This document shows, piece by piece, positions 11,669 to 25,800 of a stretch of DNA of 64,000 nt. This DNA comes from Scatophagus argus. Taxonomy: Eukaryota; Chordata; Actinopteri; Scatophagidae. Position 1 is the stretch's first letter. Each line of letters starts with the position of its first letter. The DNA lies in contig NC_058515.1 of the NCBI RefSeq assembly GCF_020382885.2, positions 9,097,223 to 9,161,222 on the forward strand, given 5' to 3'. The notes under the pieces are model-generated. The model saw nothing but the letters and a program-made list of their open reading frames with translations, did no database searches and had not been told where the DNA came from. The translations under genes were made by a program, and so were the position numbers.

Positions 11669-13204
11669 ATCCAGAAGAAGAAGAACAACAACAACAACAA
11701 GAATGTTGATGAAAATTGTTTCTATTAAAGGTATTAAACAAGTACAAACCATCGAACCTTGTGTCATAGTTACTTAAATTTAACTTTATATAAATAATAT
11801 ATATAAATTATATAAATTCTCATCCACAGTTAATTATAAATCAGTAGTTTCTGCCTTCCAAATGTGAATATTTGCTGGTGGGTTTGGACTGTTGGCCAAA
11901 CAAAACAAGAAAGTATAAGTAATCATCTAGAGAAAAAATGAGTCTGATTAATCAGCAATGAAAACATCTGGTCGATGCAGCTATATTGAACAGCATTCTG
12001 AGTGCATTAACACCTGTTGGGAAGGCCACTGATTGTTGTGCTACCCTCCTGTGGTGAAGTGCACAACTGCTGTTGTGCACATGGAGCTGCACGGCATTTA
12101 TGACAAGTATGACAAGTGACAACAGAGTGTATCCAAGTGGTGAGAGTTGTGTGTGTCTCTTGTAAACTTGTAAACATTAAGTCCGTTTTACAGATGCTGA
12201 GCTAATGTCACTATGTGGTTTTGCTGATGCTAATTTAGCTGCTCATTTCTGGTTTTGTTAGTAGTTGCATGTATTTTGGTTTGTAATGGTCATTTAAATA
12301 ATAATATTTTGCTTGATTTTTAAAAATAATAATAATGATGATGGTGATAATGATGCATACACTCAAACACCACCTGTGACCCAAGGGAAGTGTTTGGCGG
12401 TAACCCACACCCATTTCTCTGACTGTCTTCTTGTTATTTTGCTGTGTTCAGGAAATTTGGACATTGGAGTAAGAATGGTGATTGTTGAGTCTCAATCCCA
12501 GGTCATCCAGTGCCAAATGCTGGTACTGGACCACCTGGGAGTCAGATTCAACAATCAACTTTCATTCGGCAAACGTCTTTTTTACTCACTGCACCTTTGA
12601 ATAATGTGTTTAGAAACAGCCACTGACAAATCCTGTGCATTGTGCCTTTAAAGGAGTGATCAATATTACTTCTTGCACCGAGTACATATGCACCTGGAAT
12701 GTGATTGTAAAGTTGCCCAGAAGTTACTGTGGCTTGTGACATAACGCGAAATAAACCAGTATGTTCACCTGCAGCAGTAAGCAGGTAAAAAGCAAAAAAC
12801 AGCAGCTCTTTTAACAACACTGATGTGTGTACATGTAAATGCAGATTTCTGGATATAAATCTCTCTTCTTTGTTCTCTCAAAAGAATTTGAAATGTACAT
12901 CAGATCTCTTTTTACCTCTTGTGTAAATCAACATCAATCAATAGGTCAACAATATTCCTCAGTTACTTTACATACAAATTTAATTCATTCACTGTCACGA
13001 CTGTTTGTTTTGCTTTTTCATATGTCTTCATATTTTTTTTACAATCCTTTGTATTCTTTGACATTTCCAACTAAAGTGAAATAATACAACATTAGTGACT
13101 TCCACTTTAAGCTATCCTGTAAATGTCTAGCGCTAAAACTGACTTTTAACAAAAGTAAGTAGACAGACTTCAGCAGATATGAGCTATCTTTGGAAAAATA
13201 CAAC

Positions 13205-13207
<3 letters not shown>

Positions 13208-13244
<37 letters not shown>
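13208..13244. repeat. (TA)n microsatellite
   Basis: About 18 consecutive TA units followed by broken TA-rich sequence to about 13260. Confidence 0.95.
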
Positions 13245-13253
<9 letters not shown>

Positions 13254-13289
13254 TATATTTTCTTAAATATTTTTTCTCTTATTTTTCTG

Positions 13290-13600
13290 CATCATTGTTG
13301 TGCTTATATTTATGAGTCATATTGTCATTGCCTGTCATGCCGGGGCAAAAAAGCTTGCAATATGCTGACTCACAATTTAACCTTTAAGCAAGGGAGTAGC
13401 AACCCTTAAATTATATAAACATTTAGAGCTGCACCATTGTCCCTTGTGTTGTTTGTTCTTACTGTAGGTTTAAACATACAAGTCTAAACCGCCTTGAATG
13501 AAAATGTGAGTCACAGGATTATTGACAATGTGAGTGATAGATGATGACAAGGAAGTACAAAGCAAAAACAACACTAGGGTTGACCACATGGCCAAAGACG
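13290..13600 (+). repeat. diverged intergenic duplicate, copy 1
   Basis: Blocks such as TATTTATGAGTCATATTGTC and GGAAGTACAAAGCAAAAACA are shared, in the same order and orientation, with 16965-17310 (TATTTATGAGTGATATGG and GGAAGTACAATGCAAAAACA). The order of blocks suggests this is the upstream flank of the lost gene whose tail survives at 15,231-16,410. Confidence 0.5.
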
Positions 13601-15230
13601 TCACTGAAACTAAAAAAAGTTGTGCATTCTGATAACAAACACCTAAAAATAGAAGAGCAAGATACATTTTTACTGCATATCAATTTTACTGACTTAAGAC
13701 ACCTGAGAATAAACTTTTTAGTTAAACGAGATAAACCTGATCTTAAAATTAAACATTAATTTTCAGCCTGATATTGCTCCACTGGTAATGAATAGAATAA
13801 CTGCATCAAAATCAATCAGCATGACATCCAAATCACTGGCCAAAATCCTTATGAACCTTACGTTCAAGAAACAGCAGTACAGAATATATGTAGGTCTTGA
13901 AAAGTCAGTCATCATAAAAATCAGCTCAATGCAACATGTACTATTGTACTTGTACTTCTATTAAGATCAATACTGTAACAGTAAATTCTTTCAATTGTTT
14001 TTATTCTTCAGTGCCCAGTAAGAAAGTACGTTTAGGCAAAGAACATGTACCACACAGTAGTGGTCTCGCTAGAGCATTTTGTCTGATTGTTGTCTGTTTG
14101 CTTCCAGGGACACTTAAGTCTCCCTTCAGTTTTTCTTTTTTTATTTAAGACATTGTAGACATCCTCATATATTAATGGCTGCTGTCCATTTTCCATACTA
14201 TGACCCAAAGGGTACAGGTCACAATAATTGTTAACTTGTAATTAAATATATTCTGCATAATGATGCTCATTTATTTTGTTATTTTTTTTAACATAAATAA
14301 ACAAATGCTTAATAAGTTTAATTAAAATGTTGAATATGTGGTAACATGGACATTATCATTGCAAAAAATTGTGTGCATTTAATTTTCTCTGCTGTGTGAA
14401 TACAGCATATGCATCAAGTATGTTGACTGGATTCTTCTTCTTCTTCAAGTTGCTTTAGAACGGTTAAAAGAGAGGGAAGCAATTGGCCTGAGCAGAACAT
14501 GGCTGTAATGTATATTAGGTCCCATTACACAACTGTTTTGTAAACAGGCAGCAATACTTTATACTTGCCTAGTTGCAGCTAGGCAACACAGCACAGGCTT
14601 CATTTTGCTTTCTATTTCTCCTGCCTCTCTATTCCTAGGTTATTTCAGGGGTTTTCCACTTTTTTAAATAATTTCTTAAACACAAATTACACCAATATTT
14701 CTGTTCCCCAGGCCAATTTCCAGGTTTAGCTTAAGTTATTGCTAGCATCAGCCACCATTATTTCCAGACCACTTTGTATAATATTTTTTAAAAATAATTG
14801 TTTTATGCAAGATTGCAATGAGATGTTCTTTACAGGCTTACAGAGGTTATAATGAGATTACATAGACACTATTTTACTACCATAGACAGTGTTTCACAAA
14901 CTACACAGTTTACCTTCCATAGCTCACATGCCCATAGACAGTTGTACCTTTTTAATACAACTGTACCTTGCTTTTCTTTCATCATAATCAGAACATAATC
15001 AAAACACAACATGACTATTTCATGTTGTTCTAAGCATTGCATACTACAACTTTAACTCATCACAACTTACTTAGAAACTATACCACAATATTTACCTCAG
15101 TGATGGAGGTTATGTTTTTGTCTTTTCGGTCGGATTGTTTTAGGCTGAGGTAACTCACTGCCTGTCAAAGCATGGATAACCCACAATTATTTGTGTGGAA
15201 GTATTTTAAACAGAGACTCAATAAGTACTT

Positions 15231-16410
15231 ATGCCATGCTTAATATTGAGTGGTACTTGATCAAAAATTTCAGTAGTTGCATATCTATTTGTGAAACTTA
15301 TGTTTTCTCTCCTTTTTTTTTTTTTTTCTTTTTTCAAGGGGAGTAAGCCAGAAAATCAGTCTCATCACCGCATCCTGCCTGGTACTGTTGTCATGGTTAC
15401 TGTTAAGCTAGCAATAATATCAGAGCTGATTTCCATTTCATCTGCGAACAGAACATAACTGGTATGAAATAGGACTTTGTTGACAGTAAAATCCAAGATT
15501 CACGACTGTCTCAAGCTGATACAAGATTCAACTTCACAGTGACTTAACACATTGATGACAGTGGATTAGGTGTGTCTGCTTCTTTGAGGAGATGAAGATC
15601 CTGCATCCTGGGCCAGACTGAATGACACAGCCAATTTTAACCACTGAATCATAACTAAAATGGGAAGTCAGAAAACAATTACACTATTACGGTATACATT
15701 AGAAAAACTATACATCTTCCTTCATCTTGAGAACTGTGCCATAACAATATTTAACCTAATTTACTAATGCTGTCTTTTCTTTTGTCTTGTTAACCCAACA
15801 AGTAAAACCAGCCACACTGGAAACAGTAAAATCACTCCCTTCATTGCCTGAAAGCAGTTCTAGCATTATTTTGAAACATGTCAATTGAAAAACATTGTAG
15901 TTTTAAAATGAATGTAAAATTCCAGTTTAGGTTTTACTTTACAGAGATCATATTGTAACTTGTGTTAAATTAACTGAACAAATGCAGCACCCATCCATCC
16001 ATTTTCTATACCGCTTATCCGTCAGGGTCGAGGGGGAGCTGGAGCCTATCCCAGCTGACTACGGGCGAGAGGCGGGGTTCACCCTGGACTGGTCGCCAGT
16101 CAATCGCACGGCTGACACACAACCACACACGCACACACTCATACCCAGGGGCAATGTAGAGTAGCCAATTAACTTAGCGTGTATGTTTTTGGTATTGTGG
16201 GAGGAAGCCGGAGTACCCGGAGAAAAATAGAGTCAAAATAGTAAACTGTCAATTTTCTTATTTATACAAAGTGTATTTATGTTATCATGTACAGATGTAT
16301 TCTGTTATATTTCTTGTTTGTACAGTTTCTGTCAGAAATGTTGCAATGATCACAATACAAAATCTTTGAAGAATTCAAATGGTCTCTTGTGTGATGTTGA
16401 CGATGACTGT
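15231..16410 (+). pseudogene. decayed mucin-like gene, tail end (psi-2)
   Basis: The last intron, GPI-signal exon and 3' UTR of a gene B relative survive. The part at 15231-15335 matches the last intron of gene B. Bases 15338-15411 encode GVSQKISLITAS...LLSWLLLS, like the tails of genes A and B, but the acceptor region and the first codons are disrupted and the stop comes two codons early. Sequence at about 15412-15640 and 16228-16410 matches the 3' UTR of gene B (about 44365-45240). A SINE/LINE tail (15991-16226) is inserted within it. No SEA or PTS exon was found upstream, so most of the gene has been deleted. Confidence 0.75.
15991..16226 (-). mobile_element. SINE 3' half inserted in psi-2
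   Basis: Starts with CCATCCATCCATTTTCTATA and runs through GGGATAGGCTCC-type and GGCGACCAG-type blocks in reverse orientation. It is the same family as the fuller copy at 43109-43455. Only the body and tail are present; the tRNA-like head is missing. Confidence 0.8.
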
Positions 16411-18170
16411 ATAAATATTTATCATGCACCTCCACTTCATCTCACTGGACTGAAAGGAAGCAAAAATATCCCAAATACATGCGGTACCAGCTTGCATTGG
16501 TGATATAATTTGGAGCCAGAGTCACCAGTGTTGTGGATCAAATTCTGCTCACCAGCTCAATCACAAGCAAGACCCAGCTGTCAATCATGACATGACACCC
16601 CTTTTTTAAAAGTGACACTTTTTTTGATTTGACTCTTTTTTAATTTTCAAATAAAAAAAACCCCTCTGGTGTACTCATTGTTCTATTTATAATAAACAAC
16701 AAAATCTGTATCAAATACCCATGTTCATCCACAGGGGGGAGCTAACACACCTTTGAAATGTGCTGCTTCATGACACACAGTTCCCTTTCTCCTCCATCAG
16801 TATAATTTCAAGTTGTAAGTATAAATTCAGTATAAACTGAGTTGGTGAAATGTGAAAATAACAATTCATGGGCCATGTTAGCCTTTCAAGCAAGTTCAGA
16901 GCAAGGATTGATGTTCAGAACTACACGAAACAGAATGCAATCGTTTTATAAGGTCAAATTTCAAATTTCCTGCATTGTTGCTGTGGTAATATTTATGAGT
17001 GATATGGTTATTGTCAGCCATATCTGAATTATGACAATCAGAAATGCAATATACAATACAATACAATATAACTTTTAACCGAGGGAGGATCAAATACATA
17101 TATGTATCACGTAACATTTTTCAGCTATATCACTGTCAGCTCCTACAGAAAATTATTGTTATTTTATAGCAGGTTCAAGAATAGTCAACAAGACAAAACT
17201 AATTTGCTGATGTTTGTGATTGACAGAATCACTCACAATGTTTGACCGACAGGTCTCTGGGAAGTACAATGCAAAAACAACACAGGGCTTGGCTACATAG
17301 CTGAGAGGTAGAAAATACACCACCCAACCCACTTGTGATTATTGGTTATTGTGGTTATTCTGTACTGGTTATGTGATTCCATGTTAATGTAATTAATTAA
17401 TTAAGGAAGAATAATTATATTGCTGGGAAGTACCAAAAAAATGTGATGTAAAAACAAATAATTTTAGGCCACATGGTTCCTACTGGTTGTAAATCATGCA
17501 TTTATACACAGGTATTAAATTGAATATGAAATAAAAATGTATCACAGAAACCAATACATTATGGATTTGTACTTTGTCTATTGTTAGGTACTTTAACCAT
17601 ACTGTTTCATTCAATTAAATTTAATTCAGCTTCATTTATAAAGTGATTTAAAAACAACACTGTCGGCCAAAGTGCTGTATACACGTTTAAAAACAAAACA
17701 AAACAAAAAAACAGTTAAAAAACATGACAGAAATAAAAATTAATTAAAAGGCAATAAAAGAGAGAGAAGAAGATATAAAAACAATTAAAACAATTAAACA
17801 ATAAAAAAAAAAAACTATAGGGAAACAATAAAAGCAAACATGTCACTCTGAGTTAAAAGCCAAAGCCTAATCATGTTTCATGTATTTACAGGCTTTTTCC
17901 TACAACTCCACATATCCTTTTCAGCAGTTATTTAATATGTCTGAATATACACTTCAACAATTAAATACTTTTCCTGCTTTACAATTTCATTAAAACACTA
18001 TTTGCTTGTCCCAACCTTTCACACAGGTGGAATTTATTTCAACATTCACACGGTTGGAATGCTGCAGCAACTTGTTTCACAGGAGAGACGGGTGTATAAT
18101 ACCAGTTAAATTTCATAATGCTGTCCTGTGATTGCTTAGCTGTGACAACCCTAAAAAATGTATCATGCAT
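16411..18170. other. upstream region of gene B
   Basis: No gene seen. It holds the second copy of the intergenic duplicate (16965-17310) and a fish interspersed repeat around 17615-17850 (a piece reading AGTGATTTAAAAACAACACT then A-rich). The last few hundred bases lead into the promoter of gene B. Confidence 0.5.
16965..17310 (+). repeat. diverged intergenic duplicate, copy 2
   Basis: Matches 13290-13600 in block order and orientation at roughly two-thirds identity by eye. Part of it (GGGAAGTAC...AAAAACAA) is echoed again near 17430-17480. It lies 1 kb upstream of the gene B promoter. Confidence 0.5.
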
Positions 18171-18173
18171 GAG

Positions 18174-18181
18174 TGACGTCA
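18174..18181 (+). promoter_or_regulatory. perfect CRE (TGACGTCA)
   Basis: The full palindromic cAMP-response element lies 22 bases upstream of the TATA element of gene B, a usual distance for CREB/ATF control. A chance match is possible, but the position is favourable. Confidence 0.5.
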
Positions 18182-18202
18182 TTAACCTTTATTCTGGTCC
18201 AA

Positions 18203-18208
18203 TATATA
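18203..18208 (+). promoter_or_regulatory. TATA box of gene B
   Basis: TATATA within CCAATATATAG. Start of transcription would be near 18233. The putative first exon runs to the donor GTAAGT at 18371, in a context similar to that of gene A. Confidence 0.45.
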
Positions 18209-18232
18209 GTGGCCCTAAAAAATATGGGCTGT

Positions 18233-18370
18233 CAGAAAAGGTGAAAGGTTTACAGCATCACAGATAAGTTAACTGGACTGACTTTAAAGATGGGTAAATA
18301 GTTTAAAACATTTAATGCAAATAGAAAGAGGGAATTTCTAACGTTTCATCTTATGTCTTTTTTATTTTGG
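18233..18370 (+). other. putative 5'-UTR exon 1 of gene B
   Basis: Lies between the TATA element and a donor (TTGG|GTAAGTATAT). The next exon would start at 19861 after TCTATTTTAG, 17 bases before the start codon at 19878. The same arrangement is seen in gene A. The 5' end is estimated only from TATA spacing. Confidence 0.42.
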
Positions 18371-19373
18371 GTAAGTATATTTTTAAGTCTATACATACAC
18401 TTTTGTGTGTTTATACACTGTGTAACTGATAGAGTGTGTGTTTGTTTAATCTTTATGTACTTTTTTTTAACCAGTTTTCAGCCACATTCAAGTTTACTCC
18501 AAATTCTTATTCTCATATATTCTCACATAGTTAAATGATTGTCAAGTTAACATTATGAATTAGTGATTCTTTAAGATTTTAAGATGTTGTGAAAACTTGC
18601 TTCAAGTCTTTCTCTTTAGCTGATATGAATTAAAAGCACTATTTATTTGTATCATGGTAAAATGCAATTGGAATCATATTATTACATTTAGATGCAAATA
18701 TGTATAATAATTAAGATATACATAAGAAGAACATGACAGTATTGGTTTTTCTAGGGATCTCTTTTTGCCTTTTTTGTGTACCTGTGAACATTGGTATAGA
18801 CTGAATGATTAGGGTGGTGAAAGAGCAGTTTCCCCACTGAATGCACCTGTCTGTTCAAATACTATGCTTGTTGATTTAGTGCAAGTAGACACGTATATTT
18901 CATCAACTTTAACCTGGACAAAGATCTAATAGAGAAACAGAGTCTAAATAAATTGGAAACTTAAAATAGAATATGAGAAGAATAACATTTGTTAGTGAGA
19001 AATTAAGAAACAGTTGGTTTTTTTGGGGGTTTTTTTTTACCACTCATTTCTGACAACTTGACATGATTTCTTTTTGCTGTTGCAATGTATTGGCCTTAGG
19101 ATACTGAAATGGGGGCTTGTGACTTGAAATAGACCTTTTCTTGCAAATTAAACAGCAAATCTCCACACTGACTTGGCTTTATAAAATTAGCAGAAATACT
19201 CCATCTATCTTTTTAAAAAAATGTTGCATGTATTTTAGTCCATAGTACATACACATTGTCTCTTTTTATCAGTTGAGTTACTGTACTGTATTTTGTTATA
19301 ACATCCTGCTTCACAGGAGTGAAATTCACATTTTATTATTGTTGGATTTTTTGGTTTCAGAGAGGACTCCAAT

Positions 19374-19600
19374 AAGCAGATGACAGACACAGGTAAATGG
19401 TTAATAAACTTTTAATGGAGATATTCAGTAAATACAAACAAAACACACAATAGAAATAGTTCACAAGAACGGGAAACAAACAGGCAGATAACCAGGCAGC
19501 AGATGAGTGCAAAAGTCTAATTCAGATGTCCAGAATGAAGAATCTGAAACACAAAGGCAAACTCCAAAAGCTGGGGGATACGTTGTTGGGGATATATGTT
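19374..19600. mobile_element. possible repeat element in gene B 5' intron
   Basis: The segment with GGACTCCAATAAGCAGATGA, AATAAACTTTTAATGGAG and repeated GGCAGATAACC/GGCAGCAG blocks looks like one end of a fish interspersed element. A segment resembling the opposite end is at about 27,085-27,470. Recognition is from general appearance only. Confidence 0.3.
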
Positions 19601-19877
19601 CATTTAAAATATCTCTTTGATTTAAAATACAATTGGACAGAAATACAAAGGGTGAAAGAATTCATATTAAATTTTGATTGTTGTAATTAGGATTTATCTT
19701 TTTAAGATAAATGATTTTTTAAAAAAAATATATTGTACACTCACATAACAACAGAAGAGAGAAAGTAAAAATTCTAATGTCTAGTAACCGTAGTGCAAAA
19801 TGTTTCAACATGTTGCTTGTGTGAATGAGTATCTATTGTCTATTGTATTATCTATTTTAGACTCAAAGGAGGAAAAG

Positions 19878-22800
19878 ATGGGTGTTGGATGGATCATAAT
19901 TTTCCTAATTCTAATAGGTAAGCTGAGTGATATTGTTTTTAGAGTGTCTTCATGGAACAAGTGTACGATATGACAAATATATATGATATGACAAAAATTT
20001 GAAAAGAGTATTTCCTAAAGATATGCCATAATGACTTTTCAACAACATCTGTTCCAACAACAACAGCTGCAGAAACAACAACAACAACTGCAGACACAAC
20101 AACACCAGCACCCTCAATGACAGCTACAGAAACATCTGATCCAACAACAACAGCTGCAGAAACAACCCTTGTTCCAACAACAACAGCCGCAGGAGCAGCA
20201 ACACCTTCTGGAACAACTACAGCTGCAGAAACAACAACAAATGCTCTGACATCAACAGCCACAGAAACACCTGCTCCAACAACAATGGCAGAGACACCAA
20301 CGCCTTCTGTAACAACAGCTGCAGAAACAACAACATCTGTTCTAACAACACTAGCAGAAACAACAACACCTGCTTCAACAACAACAACAGAAACACCAAC
20401 ACCTTCTGTAACAACACTGGCAGAAACAACAACAACATCTGTACCAACAACTACAGCCACAGAAACAACAACATCTGTTCCAACAACTACAGCTGCAGAA
20501 ACAACAACACCTGTTCCAACAACAACAGCTGCAGAAACAACAATAACATCTGTTCCAACAACAACAGCCGCAGAAACAACAACACCTGTTCCAACAACAA
20601 CAGCCGCAGAAACAACAACACCTATTCCAACAACAACAGCTGCAGAAACAACAACACCTGTTCCAACAACAACAGCTGCAGAAACAACAATAACATCTGT
20701 TCCAACAACAACAGCTGCAGAAACAACAACATCTGTTCCAACAACTACAGCCACAGAAACAACAACACCTGTTCCAACAACAACAACTGCAGAAACAACA
20801 ATAACATCTGTTCCAACAACTACAGCAGCAGAAACAACAACACCTGTTCCAACAACTACAGCTGCAGAAACAACAACACCTGTTCCAACAACAACAACTG
20901 CAGAAACAACAATAACATCTGTTCCAACAACTACAGCTGCAGAAACAACAACACCTGTTCCAACAACTACAGCTGCCGAAACAACAACACCTGTTCCAAC
21001 AACAACAACTGCAGAAACAACAATAACATCTGTTCCAACAACTACAGCTGCAGAAACAACAACACCTGTTCCAACAACTACAGCTGCAGAAACAACAACA
21101 TCTGTTCCAACAACAACAACTGCAGAAACAACAGTAACATCTGTTCCAACAACAACAGCTGCCGAAACAACAACACCTGTTCCAACAACTACAGCCACAG
21201 AAACAACAACACCTGTTCCAACAACAACAGCTGCAGAAACAACAATAACATCTGTTCCAACAACTACAGCCACAGAAACAACAACACCTGTTCCAACAAC
21301 TACAGCCGCAGAAATAACACCTGTTCCAACAACAACAGCTGCAGAAATAACAACATCTGTTCCAACAACTACAGCTGCAGAAACAACAACACCTGTTCCA
21401 ACAACAACAGCTGCCGAAACAACAACACCTGTTCCAACAACTACAGCCACAGAAACAACAACACCTGTTCCAACAACAACAGCTGCAGAAACAACAATAA
21501 CATCTGTTCCAACAACTACAGCCACAGAAACAACAACACCTGTTCCAACAACTACAGCCGCAGAAACAACAACACCTGTTCCAACAACAACAGCTGCCGA
21601 AACAACAACACCTGTTCCAACAACTACAGCCACAGAAACAACAACACCTGTTCCAACAACAACAGCTGCAGAAACAACAATAACATCTGTTCCAACAACT
21701 ACAGCCACAGAAACAACAACACCTGTTCCAACAACTACAGCCGCAGAAACAACAACACCTGTTCCAACAACAACAGCTGCCGAAACAACAACACCTGTTC
21801 CAACAACTACAGCCACAGAAACAACAACACCTGTTCCAACAACAACAGCTGCAGAAACAACAATAACATCTGTTCCAACAACTACAGCCACAGAAACAAC
21901 AACACCTGTTCCAACAACTACAGCCGCAGAAACAACAACATCTGTTCCAACAACAACAGCTGCAGAAACAACAACACCTGTTCCAACAACAACAGCTGCC
22001 GAAACAACAACACCTGTTCCAACAACAACAGCTGCAGAAACAACAATAACATCTGTTCCAACAACTACAGCTGCAGAAACAACACCTGTTCCAACAACAA
22101 CAGCTGCAGAAACAACAATAACATCTGTTCCAACAACAACAGCCGCAGAAACAACAACACCTGTTCCAACAACAACAGCCGCAGAAACAACAACACCTAT
22201 TCCAACAACAACAGCTGCAGAAACAACAACACCTGTTCCAACAACAACAACTGCAGAAACAACAATAACATCTGTTCCAACAACTACAGCTGCAGAAACA
22301 ACAACACCTGTTCCAACAACTACAGCTGCAGAAACAACAACACCTGTTCCAACAACAACAGCTGCAGAAACAACAATAACATCTGTTCCAACAACTACAG
22401 CCACAGAAACAACAACACCTGTTCCAACAACTACAGCCGCAGAAACAACAACACCTGTTCCAACAACAACAGCTGCAGAAACAACAATAACATCTGTTCC
22501 AACAACTACAGCCGCAGAAACAACAACATCTGTTCCAACAACTACAGCTGCAGAAACAACACCTGTTCCAACAACAACAGCTGCAGAAACAACAACATCT
22601 GTTCCAACAACTACAGCCGCAGAAACAACAACACCTGTTCCAACAACAACAGCTGCCGAAACAACAACACCTGTTCCAACAACTACAGCCACAGAAACAA
22701 CAACACCTGTTCCAACAACAACAGCTGCAGAAACAACAATAACATCTGTTCCAACAACTACAGCCACAGAAACAACAACACCTGTTCCAACAACTACAGC

Positions 22801-25800
22801 CGCAGAAACAACACCTGTTCCAACAACAACAGCTGCAGAAACAACAACATCTGTTCCAACAACTACAGCTGCAGAAACAACAACACCTGTTCCAACAACA
22901 ACAGCTGCCGAAACAACAACACCTGTTCCAACAACAACAGCTGCAGAAACAACAATAACATCTGTTCCAACAACTACAGCCACAGAAACAACAACACCTG
23001 TTCCAACAACTACAGCCGCAGAAACAACACCTGTTCCAACAACAACAGCTGCAGAAACAACAACATCTGTTCCAACAACTACAGCTGCAGAAACAACAAC
23101 ACCTGTTCCAACAACAACAGCTGCCGAAACAACAACACCTGTTCCAACAACAACAGCTGCAGAAACAACAATAACATCTGTTCCAACAACTACAGCCGCA
23201 GAAACAACAACACCTGTTCCAACAACAACAGCTGCAGAAACAACAACATCTGTTCCAACAACAACAGCTGCAGAAACAACAACACCTGTTCCAACAACAA
23301 CAGCTGCAGAAACAACAATAACATCTGTTCCAACAACAACAGCTGCAGAAACAACAACATCTGTTCCAACAACTACAGCTGCAGAAACAACAACACCTGT
23401 TCCAACAACAACAGCTGCCGAAACAACAACACCTGTTCCAACAACAACAGCTGCAGAAACAACAATAACATCTGTTCCAACAACTACAGCTGCAGAAACA
23501 ACATCTGTTCCAACAACTACAGCCACAGAAACCACAACATCTGTTCCAACAACTACAGCTGCAGAAACAACAACACCTGTTCCAACAACAACAACTGCAG
23601 AAACAACAATAACATCTGTTCCAACAACTACAGCTGCAGAAACAACAACATCTGTTCCAACAACTACAGCTGCAGAAACAACAACATCTGTTCCAACAAC
23701 TACAGCTGCAGAAACAACAACACCTGTTCCAACAACAACAACTGCAGAAACAACAATAACATCTGTTCCAACAACAACAGCTGCAGAAACAACAACATCT
23801 GTTCCAACAACTACAGCTGCAGAAACAACAACACCTGTTCCAACAACAACAGCTGCCGAAACAACAACACCTGTTCCAACAACAACAGCTGCAGAAACAA
23901 CAATAACATCTGTTCCAACAACAACAGCTGCAGAAACAACATCTGTTCCAACAACTACAGCCACAGAAACCACAACATCTGTTCCAACAACTACAGCTGC
24001 AGAAACAACAACACCTGTTCCAACAACAACAGCTGCAGAAACAACAATAACATCTGTTCCAACAACTACAGCTGCAGAAACAACAACACCTGTTCCAACA
24101 ACTACAGCTGCAGAAACAACAACACCTGTTCCAACAACAACAGCTGCAGAAACAACAATAACATCTGTTCCAACAACTACAGCCACAGAAACAACAACAC
24201 CTGTTCCAACAACTACAGCCGCAGAAACAACAACACCTGTTCCAACAACAACAGCTGCAGAAACAACAATAACATCTGTTCCAACAACAACAGCTGCAGA
24301 AACAACAACACCTGTTCCAACAACAACAGCTGCAGAAACAACAATAACATCTGTTCCAACAACAACAGCTGCAGAAACAACAACATCTGTTCCAACAACT
24401 ACAGCTGCAGAAACAACAACACCTGTTCCAACAACAACAGCTGCCGAAACAACAACACCTGTTCCAACAACAACAGCTGCAGAAACAACAATAACATCTG
24501 TTCCAACAACAACAGCTGCAGAAACAACATCTGTTCCAACAACTACAGCCACAGAAACCACAACATCTGTTCCAACAACTACAGCTGCAGAAACAACAAC
24601 ACCTGTTCCAACAACAACAACTGCAGAAACAACAATAACATCTGTTCCAACAACAACAGCTGCAGAAACAACATCTGTTCCAACAACTACAGCCACAGAA
24701 ACCACAACATCTGTTCCAACAACTACAGCTGCAGAAACAACAACACCTGTTCCAACAACAACAACTGCAGAAACAACAATAACATCTGTTCCAACAACAA
24801 CAGCTGCAGAAACAACAACATCTGTTCCAACAACTACAGCTGCAGAAACAACAACACCTGTTCCAACAACAACAGCTGCCGAAACAACAACACCTGTTCC
24901 AACAACAACAGCTGCAGAAACAACAATAACATCTGTTCCAACAACAACAGCTGCAGAAACAACATCTGTTCCAACAACTACAGCCACAGAAACCACAACA
25001 TCTGTTCCAACAACTACAGCTGCAGAAACAACAACACCTGTTCCAACAACAACAACTGCAGAAACAACAATAACATCTGTTCCAACAACTACAGCTGCAG
25101 AAACAACAACACCTGTTCCAACAACTACAGCTGCAGAAACAACAACACCTGTTCCAACAACAACAGCTGCAGAAACAACAATAACATCTGTTCCAACAAC
25201 TACAGCCACAGAAACAACAACACCTGTTCCAACAACTACAGCCGCAGAAACAACAACACCTGTTCCAACAACTACAGCCGCAGAAACAACAACACCTGTT
25301 CCAACAACAACAGCTGCAGAAACAACAATAACATCTGTTCCAACAACTACAGCTGCAGAAACAACAACACCTGTTCCAACAACAACAGCTGCAGAAACAA
25401 CAATAACATCTGTTCCAACAACTACAGCCGCAGAAACAACAACATCTGTTCCAACAACTACAGCTGCAGAAACAACACCTGTTCCAACAACAACAGCTGC
25501 AGAAACAACAACATCTGTTCCAACAACTACAGCTGCAGAAACAACAACACCTGTTCCAACAACTACAGCTGCCGAAACAACAACACCTGTTCCAACAACA
25601 ACAGCTGCAGAAACAGCAACATCTGTTCCAACAACTACAGCTGCAGAAACAACAACACCTGTTCCAACAACAACAGCTGCAGAAACAACAATAACATCTG
25701 TTCCAACAACAACAGCTGCAGAAACAGCAACATCTGTTCCAACAACTACAGCTGCAGAAACAACAACACCTGTTCCAACAACAACAGCTGCCGAAACAAC

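Larger units (their letters stand above)
11730..15230. other. long intergenic region, no gene seen
   Basis: 3.5 kb of AT-rich DNA with short chance ORFs only. It holds a (TA)n run at 13208-13244 and, at about 13290-13600, a diverged copy of sequence also found at 16965-17310. Otherwise I see nothing in it. Confidence 0.5.

Noticed and set aside
12313-14148. Several 70-110 codon ORFs between gene A and psi-2
   Set aside because: They lack domains, splice support and codon bias, and lie in AT-rich intergenic DNA where ORFs of this size occur by chance.
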